The translations under genes were made by a program, and so were the position numbers. The notes under the pieces are model-generated. The model was not told where the DNA came from. It saw only the letters and a program-made list of their open reading frames with translations, and searched no databases. 6,588 nt of DNA from Acetobacteraceae bacterium (GTDB lineage: Bacteria; Pseudomonadota; Alphaproteobacteria; Acetobacterales; Acetobacteraceae). Below, piece by piece: positions 6,122-6,588 of the stretch. Within the stretch, counting starts at the first letter, position 1, and the number at the start of each line of letters is the position of its first letter. The stretch lies in NCBI GenBank assembly GCA_014377905.1, contig JACMOQ010000438.1:1-6588 (forward strand). Reading direction: 5' to 3'.

Positions 6122-6259
6122 TCCTAAACCCCATCAACCCGAGCCCGTCGCGGGCTTCCGCCCCACATATGGCACATCAGGCAGGTTTGGCGACCCATCA
6201 CCCTTGTCTTCCTGCCAAGGTCGCGCCAGTTTCACCCGGAATCTAAAAGGGACCGTGCG
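6122..6259. promoter_or_regulatory. Divergent intergenic region between the efflux operon and the HMG-CoA lyase-type gene
   Basis: These 138 bases must hold the promoters of both the minus-strand efflux run and the plus-strand lyase gene. I find no convincing -35/-10 pair. TTGTCT at 6204-6209 has no good -10 at the right distance. Visible structure is a 6-bp hairpin at 6142-6156, and pairs GGCAGG (6180-6185)/CCTGCC (6211-6216) and GCGACC (6190-6195)/GGTCGC (6219-6224). No regulator gene lies next to it. Confidence 0.45.
6142..6156. repeat. Perfect 6-bp hairpin in the efflux operon leader region
   Basis: AGCCCG (6142-6147) and CGGGCT (6151-6156) pair around a 3-base TCG loop, 20 bases upstream of the adaptor start codon. 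No T run follows on either strand, so it is not an intrinsic terminator. As DNA it could be an operator; as RNA it would sit in the 5' leader of the efflux transcript. It could also be chance in GC-rich sequence. Confidence 0.4.
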
Positions 6260-6588
6260 ATGGCAGAGTTTGTGACAGTGTGTGAGGTCGGGCCACGCGA
6301 TGGCCTGCAAATCGCCAAGGCGATCATGCCGACTGATATCAAGCATCGCTGGATCGCAGCACTCGCCGCCAGCGGCCTGCCGCAGATCGAGGTCGGGAGT
6401 TTTGTGCCCCCCAAGCTAATCCCGCAAATGGCCGATACTGACGCCGTCGTCCGCCAGGAGGTGTTGCTGCCACAAGGCGGAAATGGCCTCGAAATCGTTG
6501 CCCTCGCCCCTAACCTGCGCGGCGCCATGGCCGCCTATGACGCCGGCGCCCAGCGCATCTCCATCCCGGTTTCGGTCTCCCAAGGCCA
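6260..6588 (+). CDS. Hydroxymethylglutaryl-CoA lyase family protein, N-terminal part
   Basis: An open frame from 6260 continues past the right edge, giving 109 complete codons of a protein usually near 300 residues. It starts MAEFVTVCEVGPRDGLQ, the signature of the DRE-TIM metallolyase (HMGL-like) family, which cleaves HMG-CoA to acetoacetate and acetyl-CoA in leucine or ketone-body catabolism. R13 and D14 correspond to the catalytic R41-D42 of human HMG-CoA lyase, and E44 in QIEVGSFVPPKLIPQMAD to E72. The start is supported by AAGGGA at 6247-6252, seven bases upstream. Two places differ from the textbook enzyme: EVGSF instead of EATSF-like, and ISIPVSVSQ where classical enzymes have a VF..ASE-like strand. 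It may therefore belong to a side branch with another short-chain hydroxyacyl-CoA substrate. The catalytic histidines and loop cysteine lie beyond the window. It is divergent from the efflux genes, with no evident functional link. Confidence 0.9.
   Translation, partial: MAEFVTVCEVGPRDGLQIAKAIMPTDIKHRWIAALAASGLPQIEVGSFVPPKLIPQMADTDAVVRQEVLLPQGGNGLEIVALAPNLRGAMAAYDAGAQRISIPVSVSQG

Noticed and set aside
1..6588. Novel defence system, CRISPR array, insertion sequence, tRNA or rRNA gene
   Set aside because: No regularly spaced repeats, transposase motifs, terminal inverted repeats or RNA gene features were seen. The only conflict-type module is an ordinary MazEF-type pair.

Overview
This is a high-GC chromosomal segment with bacterial gene architecture. 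The Hsp-like codon choice, a HAE-1 type RND efflux operon, a Glyoxalase_3-type VOC protein and an HMG-CoA lyase-type gene together suggest an alphaproteobacterium (Acetobacteraceae- or sphingomonad-like). That placement is inference only; no rRNA, tRNA or other phylogenetic marker is present.

Layout from left to right. Positions 1-224 (minus) hold the start of an unrecognised small membrane-type protein that runs off the left edge. Positions 225-311 hold its AT-rich promoter region and a GC-rich intergenic repeat. Positions 312-892 (minus) hold a complete type II toxin-antitoxin pair of the MazEF/ChpSB type, antitoxin first, with an ATGA overlap and a perfect palindrome over its likely promoter. 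Positions 893-1061 hold that promoter plus a second, related GC-rich repeat and a hairpin that contains the stop codon of the next gene. Positions 1062-6121 (minus) hold a three-gene run: periplasmic adaptor (membrane fusion protein), RND inner-membrane pump, and a VOC/glyoxalase-like protein, with gaps of only 4 and 13 bases. Positions 6122-6259 are a divergent intergenic region. From 6260 (plus) a hydroxymethylglutaryl-CoA lyase family gene starts and runs off the right edge.

How the genes work together. The adaptor and pump form two of the three parts of a proton-driven tripartite exporter. The proton-relay residues of the pump are all present, so it looks functional. No outer-membrane channel gene and no local regulator is visible, so the channel is probably supplied from elsewhere. 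The VOC gene is positioned to be translated from the same transcript. The toxin-antitoxin pair is an independent, self-regulated module inserted between ordinary genes and bordered by intergenic repeats.

I see no undescribed multi-gene system, mobile element, CRISPR array or RNA gene here. The best leads are small: the toxin-antitoxin operator, a possibly leaderless promoter, the repeats beside the toxin-antitoxin module, and an apparently shortened C-terminus on the VOC protein next to one of those repeats.
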